The notes below the pieces were generated by a model. The model did not search any database and had not been told where the DNA came from. It saw only the letters and a list, made by a program, of their open reading frames with translations. From NCBI GenBank assembly GCA_965229785.1, contig CBDDJS010000001.1, positions 6,696,001 to 6,760,000 of the forward strand: a stretch of DNA of 64,000 nt, read 5' to 3'. Position numbers and translations under genes: made by a program. Shown one piece after another: positions 60,738 to 64,000 of this stretch (its first letter is position 1; each line of letters begins with the position of its first letter). This DNA comes from JAWPMT01 sp965229785. GTDB lineage: Bacteria > Bacteroidota > Bacteroidia > Cytophagales > Cyclobacteriaceae.

Positions 60738-61407
60738 TTCTAAAGTGGTTGTGACCTCTATATCATCAAATGATAAATATCCCTCTAAAATACTATCAAA
60801 TGATGAATTCTAAAAGTATTTGTGGCAAATAGTCACGGGACGAATAGGCTTCGTAAAAATGGATTTCAATGAAGGGGAAATATTGACAGAAAATGGTGCC
60901 AATTAAATGTGAAAGTGCTCAAGTCAAATACGAGTGATCGCTAACAGAATTGAAATTGTAAGAATATGGTTTGTATAAATTACTGTGAATCAGGCATTTA
61001 ATATTTGCTTCCTGCTCACGGATGTGCTTAAAACATCCTGATCACTGGGTAACTCGTCGTGCTTTGTTAAGTTGTTGTAGCGTGTTTTGTTAGGGCAAAA
61101 TCGTAAAAAAACCAATCAAATTTTGACCCTGAAGGGGGATAAGGAAGGTGCCGTGTTTTCGATTTTTGACGCCTTTTCGTCGTTTTTCTGACATGCATTT
61201 TGATCTTCTCTTTTCCGGTAATCTGTGGGTTGTGATTTGTTAAAATATCCATCACAAAATATCTTATAACTCATTGCGTGAGCGATAGGTATTTTATTTG
61301 GCATGATCTTTAGGTTTATGATCACCGTCCTAATGCCAATGCGCGGGTTGACTCATGTGCTAACAGTCTTCATGTTTTGGTTACTTCAATTTGTTGTACT
61401 TTACTTT
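60738..61407. other. 670-base intergenic region
   Basis: The region contains the paired operator-like sites at 60765-60804 and a weak hairpin with a T-run (GACG/CGTC, 61168-61186). The rest is AT-rich without a convincing gene. A 62-codon plus-strand frame at 61303 overlaps the next gene and is not supported. No tRNA or known RNA family was recognised. Confidence 0.6.
60765..60804. promoter_or_regulatory. Two ATCAAATGAT inverted repeats, 30 bp apart (operator-like)
   Basis: ATCAAATGAT occurs at 60765-60774 and 60795-60804, so the starts are exactly 30 bases apart. It is the reverse complement of the core in the two palindromes at 17239-17248 and 17269-17278, which have the same spacing. The sites lie 28-67 bases upstream of the lipoprotein/kinase operon, where a regulator could act. 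Confidence 0.55.
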
Positions 61408-62595
61408 TTAAAAGAGTTTGAACTGTATCCAAATCGGTTTGTGGTCACTGATATGATGAGAAGCTACACTGACTGTCGTGTGGTGATTTAGGATTTCTTT
61501 TTCTTTTGTCTTTAAGAGTGCTTTGCCTCGGCGACTGTCGGTAGACTTACGGAAGTGTTTCATGGCTTTTTCGAAACCTTTCATTTGTGTACTCGCTTCC
61601 TTATCCATGATATCTTCAAAATAATTTGAATCGCTGAACGCGTGCCAACCACAATCTTCCGTTAGGCTCCCATCATCGGCCATCAATCCGGCGAGGCTAT
61701 TTGAAACCAGAAATTGGTCATACATGTGTCCTGCACCACGTTTATTGAGATTGGTCCTAAAATCATCATCTTCCCCGTCACCATTGTATGAAAACGCTTT
61801 AAAAGCCAAAAAGGCCTTGCCATCATCATGGACTTGTCTGAGATAGTCTTCGCCACTATAGCCGGGGAATTCATTGTGGCAGGATGAGGTAGATGTATAC
61901 CCGAAATTAAAATCGCCCAGCAAAATGAAATTTTCATTCGTATGGGTTTCAGCGTATTTACCTATACCTGTCAATTGTAAACCTCGGCCATCTTTACATT
62001 TCGGCGAAGTGTGTACCGTGCCAATTGTAAATGACTTGGTCTGATCACCATTGGAGCAAGTGACGGAAAATAGTCCCATATCTCGTTTGTCATCTCCCAG
62101 GTCATGATATGCATTCCATGCCACCTCGATGGAAAGATTATTTACTTGTTTCTTGTATGCAGCGAATGGGATCTCCGCACCAAGACCTAAACGGCTGGGT
62201 GTGGCTTCTGGGGCAAGAACAAATTCCCAATTATTTCCCAGATAGAGCTTATACACTTCTATCATCGCCTGAAACCTTTCTGACATGGCCGCAATGCCTT
62301 CTTCCCTCTGGTTGTATCCTTTTGCACCCAATTCCTGAAATATCACAATGTCGGCCTCGTCAATCATGTCCGCGATCATTTTAAAGTCCTCAAGCGTGCG
62401 TGATATGCCTTGTACATCTCTGATGTTGAAGGACATAATGGTTATTTCGTCTTCCTTACTGGTGTCAATAGGTCTGTTGAATGCTTTGTCTTTCGCTTTC
62501 AGGTTGTTCCGATCAATTGTCGGATAATTTTGGGCTTCACAAAAAAGGAAACAAAGACAGAGACTGGAAATAAGAGAAAGTTTTAACGAGTTCAT
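61408..62595 (-). CDS. Exported endonuclease/exonuclease/phosphatase-fold protein
   Basis: This 395-residue protein has a signal peptide (1-21, ending LFCEAQ) and the DNase I-like fold: MSFNIRDVQG at the first strand, VIFQELGAKG with the metal-binding Glu, TVHTSPK, LLGDFNFGY and the final ISDHKPIW. All catalytic blocks are present. It may be a secreted nuclease or a phosphodiesterase acting on lipid or sugar phosphates; the family does not tell. It is a single-gene unit. Confidence 0.88.
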   Translation of the reverse strand: MNSLKLSLISSLCLCFLFCEAQNYPTIDRNNLKAKDKAFNRPIDTSKEDEITIMSFNIRDVQGISRTLEDFKMIADMIDEADIVIFQELGAKGYNQREEGIAAMSERFQAMIEVYKLYLGNNWEFVLAPEATPSRLGLGAEIPFAAYKKQVNNLSIEVAWNAYHDLGDDKRDMGLFSVTCSNGDQTKSFTIGTVHTSPKCKDGRGLQLTGIGKYAETHTNENFILLGDFNFGYTSTSSCHNEFPGYSGEDYLRQVHDDGKAFLAFKAFSYNGDGEDDDFRTNLNKRGAGHMYDQFLVSNSLAGLMADDGSLTEDCGWHAFSDSNYFEDIMDKEASTQMKGFEKAMKHFRKSTDSRRGKALLKTKEKEILNHHTTVSVASHHISDHKPIWIQFKLF

Positions 62596-62737
62596 GTGGT
62601 TGTGCGTTGGGCCAATTACTCTGTTAAGATAAGAATAGAATCAGGTATTTGCTATTTCTGAAAACGAAATGGCACTGAAAATTGAGCGGATCTGGAATTT
62701 GAAAAAGACTGCTACTAATGTGACTTCTGATCTCCAT

Positions 62738-62782
62738 GGATCAAGCGGTAAATCTGGGGAGGAATATAATTTCTCCATTGAT
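62738..62782. repeat. Dispersed 45-base hairpin repeat, copy B
   Basis: This copy differs from 44808-44852 at two positions. The same GGAGGAAT/ATTTCTCC stem forms, and the outer arms extend to GGATCAA/TTGATCC, so pairing outside the core is better than in copy A. It lies between the endonuclease start and the tRNA terminators. Confidence 0.8.
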
Positions 62783-63035
62783 CCAAAGAGATTGAGTTAA
62801 TAAGTTATTCCGTTTTTCCGCTTTTGAAATGGTGATAGCTTGGTTCTGGATTTCCTGCCTAAGGTACGGTGAACCACTTTGTGCGGATTATTCTAGCGGG
62901 ATAGCATAATAACCCGAAAATGAAATTTTCACTATTTAAGGGTGGTCCTCAGAAATATTGCTTGATCCATCTCCATTCACATTTTCTTGAGCTCCTCTTG
63001 ATTCGGAATGAATTAGGTGTGTGATGAGTATAAAC

Positions 63036-63061
63036 GAAAAAAGCCGGTAAAAACCGGCTTT
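63036..63061 (-). terminator. Terminator after the tRNA-Asn fragment
   Basis: On the minus strand AAGCCGGT and ACCGGCTT form an 8-bp stem followed by six T (A-run at 63036-63041 on plus). It follows the duplicated 3' piece of tRNA-Asn by four bases. Confidence 0.85.
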
Positions 63062-63065
63062 TCAA

Positions 63066-63083
63066 GCTCCTCCTCTTGGGCTC
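63066..63083 (-). repeat. Duplicated 3' end of tRNA-Asn
   Basis: These 18 bases are identical to 63160-63177, the end of the intact tRNA-Asn: part of the T loop, the 3' T-stem strand, the 3' acceptor strand, discriminator base and one base after. The 5' part of the gene is missing, so it cannot make a tRNA. It may be the scar of a tandem tRNA duplication or of an integrated element. Confidence 0.8.
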
Positions 63084-63130
63084 CCCGCTTATTCATCGGG
63101 ACAGGCTTCTCTCCCAAGATCACTAAAATG

Positions 63131-63155
63131 AAAAAAGCCACGATAAACGTGGCTT
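63131..63155 (-). terminator. Terminator of tRNA-Asn
   Basis: On the minus strand AAGCCACG and CGTGGCTT form an 8-bp stem with loop TTTAT and a following run of six T. It begins six bases after the tRNA 3' end. Confidence 0.88.
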
Positions 63156-63160
63156 GAATG

Positions 63161-63234
63161 CTCCTCCTCTTGGGCTCGAACCAAGGACCCTCTGATTAAC
63201 AGTCAGATGCTCTAACCAGCTGAGCTAAGGAGGA
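63161..63234 (-). tRNA. tRNA-Asn (anticodon GTT)
   Basis: The minus strand folds into a complete cloverleaf: acceptor TCCTCCT/AGGAGGA, D stem GCTC/GAGC, anticodon stem TCTGA/TCAGA with loop CTGTTAA (anticodon GTT), variable loop GGGTC, T stem CTTGG/CCAAG with loop TTCGAGC, and discriminator G. CCA is not encoded. A terminator follows directly. Confidence 0.96.
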
Positions 63235-63511
63235 ATTTTTTCTTGTTTTTCCGAACTTCTCTCGGAAAAGGAGTGCAAATGTATCTGCTCTCGATTGAAT
63301 CTGCAAAGCCCTGATGTGAATTTTTTTTCAAAGTTTTTCTTTTGATACTCTCACACGCGAAAACGGACATAATGACATGAATTGTTGAAAATTATCGCCT
63401 TATAATGACAAAATGGCATAATAATTCATAGTTTTACTTCTTTTCCAGGGTTGGCACAGATTTCGATCAATGCCTCAATGAATTTAATGTTCGACTTAAA
63501 CGAAAAGAATC

Positions 63512-63946
63512 ATGGCATTAGTAAAGTATAACCCCACAAATTATTCACCAGTAAGCTTCAGAAACTTTGTAGATCGTTTCTTTAACGATGACTTCTACAA
63601 CGAAGGGAATGAGACCTCTTCCTTCTCACCCAAGGTTGATGTGTCGGAGACTGATAAGCAATTCGAAATGGATTTTTATATCCCAGGAGTAGATAAGGAT
63701 CAGGTCAATATCGACCTTAATGAAGGAAGGTTGACGGTAAGTGGCGAAAGAAAATTTGAAAAAGAGAATAGTGGCAAGAATTATCGTTCTGTCGAAAGCA
63801 GCTTTGGCTCTTTTACCAGATCGTTCCATCTGCCAGATAACATTGATCAGGACGCAGTAAGCGCCTCGTTTGAAAATGGAGTATTACGGATCGTAATTCC
63901 CAAAGACGAGAAGAAAATCGCGAAAAGAAGTATTGCGATAAAGTAA
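63512..63946 (+). CDS. Small heat-shock protein, Hsp20/alpha-crystallin family
   Basis: This 144-residue chaperone holds unfolding proteins in a refoldable state in the cytoplasm. The N-terminal arm (FVDRFFNDDF) is followed by the alpha-crystallin domain from about residue 40: FSPKVDVSETDKQF, IPGVDKDQVNIDL, GRLTVSGER, SFTRSFHLPDNID and NGVLRIVIPK; the last is the conserved C-terminal signature, with the short extension KKIAKRSIAIK bearing the I-x-I anchor. The upstream ~270 bases are AT-rich and must hold its promoter. Confidence 0.93.
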   Translation: MALVKYNPTNYSPVSFRNFVDRFFNDDFYNEGNETSSFSPKVDVSETDKQFEMDFYIPGVDKDQVNIDLNEGRLTVSGERKFEKENSGKNYRSVESSFGSFTRSFHLPDNIDQDAVSASFENGVLRIVIPKDEKKIAKRSIAIK

Positions 63947-63975
63947 TAAGTGAGTGATAGTTTGAATAGTGAGAG

Positions 63976-64000
63976 AAGCGGGGTGAAAGTCCCGCTTTTT
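63976..64000 (+). terminator. Terminator of the Hsp20 gene
   Basis: AAGCGGG (63976-63982) pairs with CCCGCTT (63991-63997) around GTGAAAGT, followed by T at the end of the window. It lies 29 bases after the hsp20 stop. Confidence 0.85.

Larger units (their letters stand above)
62596..63160. other. 565-base intergenic region with repeat, terminators and tRNA fragment
   Basis: The region holds copy B of the dispersed hairpin (62738-62782), two terminators read on the minus strand (63036-63061 and 63131-63155), and an 18-base copy of the tRNA-Asn 3' end (63066-63083). No protein gene was found. Confidence 0.75.

Noticed and set aside
61303..61491. 62-codon plus-strand frame with hydrophobic residues
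   Set aside because: It overlaps the end of the endonuclease-fold gene, has no family resemblance or start signal, and its hydrophobicity fits AT-rich chance sequence.
63066..63083. A second functional tRNA
   Set aside because: Only the 3' third matches; acceptor 5' strand, D arm and anticodon arm are absent.
1..64000. Prophage, insertion sequence, defence island or biosynthetic cluster
   Set aside because: No integrase, transposase, restriction-modification, toxin-antitoxin, capsid or assembly-line gene was recognised, and gene content and composition look uniform.

Overview
The window is chromosomal DNA of a Bacteroidota bacterium, most likely a marine-type member of the Cytophagales. The grounds are a type IX secretion sorting domain (44330-44713), a gluconate-dehydrogenase-subunit-3/GMC oxidase pair, Bacteroidota-type TadA, DUF2911 and NIPSNAP proteins, many SPII lipoproteins, and start codons that mostly lack a Shine-Dalgarno sequence. 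The placement below phylum level is inference. Base composition looks even, and I see no prophage, insertion sequence, integrase, restriction system or CRISPR array. Most of the window is ordinary core and cell-envelope gene content.

Layout. 1-7320: a 5'-truncated alpha-2-macroglobulin followed by penicillin-binding protein 1C, overlapping by one base. 7417-11576: a membrane AraC-type regulator, an exported alpha/beta hydrolase, and an M28 peptidase with a small exported partner. 11773-13507: a LytS/LytTR two-component pair. 13526-17121: CvfB-like RNA-binding protein, family 2 glycosyltransferase and a YbiT-like ABC-F ATPase. 17523-21065: an exported P1 peptidase and lipoprotein amidase (3 bases apart) and a HAD hydrolase. 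21192-25166: an outer-membrane barrel, NIPSNAP protein, AlkD-like repair protein, a cysteine-cluster protein, superoxide dismutase, TadA and an exported unknown. 25342-33949: aspS, a glycerophosphodiesterase, a TPR lipoprotein, an amidohydrolase, panB and monomeric NADP-isocitrate dehydrogenase. 34373-38887: a lipoprotein and a sugar isomerase / GMC oxidoreductase / subunit-3 group. 39104-44171: a Lon-substrate-binding-domain protein, nuoABCD without the remaining complex I genes, and nnr. 44330-50574: a minimal T9SS-tail protein, PlsC, DUF2911, a spondin / barrel / propeller surface trio, and a SLC13-type anion transporter. 50703-58116: M14 carboxypeptidase, aroE, uvrB, a small membrane protein, a hydrolase and an SDR protein. 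58216-62595: a TPR histidine kinase in an apparent operon with an unknown lipoprotein, then an exported endonuclease/phosphatase-fold protein. 62596-64000: tRNA-Asn, a duplicated piece of its 3' end, and a small heat-shock protein.

The most interesting structure is intergenic. Two places 43 kb apart (17236-17281 and 60765-60804) each hold two copies of the inverted repeat ATCAnnTGAT whose starts are exactly 30 bases apart. A 45-base hairpin element occurs twice, with 43 of 45 bases identical (44808-44852 and 62738-62782). The last 18 bases of tRNA-Asn are repeated 94 bases downstream, and each copy is followed by its own terminator. Among proteins, the ABC-F ATPase has lost its second Walker A motif, the SDR protein lacks the catalytic tyrosine, one exported protein consists of little more than a signal peptide and a T9SS tail, and PBP1C carries a Cys/His cluster. 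I did not find a convincing complete new defence or biosynthetic system. The best candidates for undescribed biology are the paired operator-like sites, the hairpin repeat, and the 46512-49127 surface trio.
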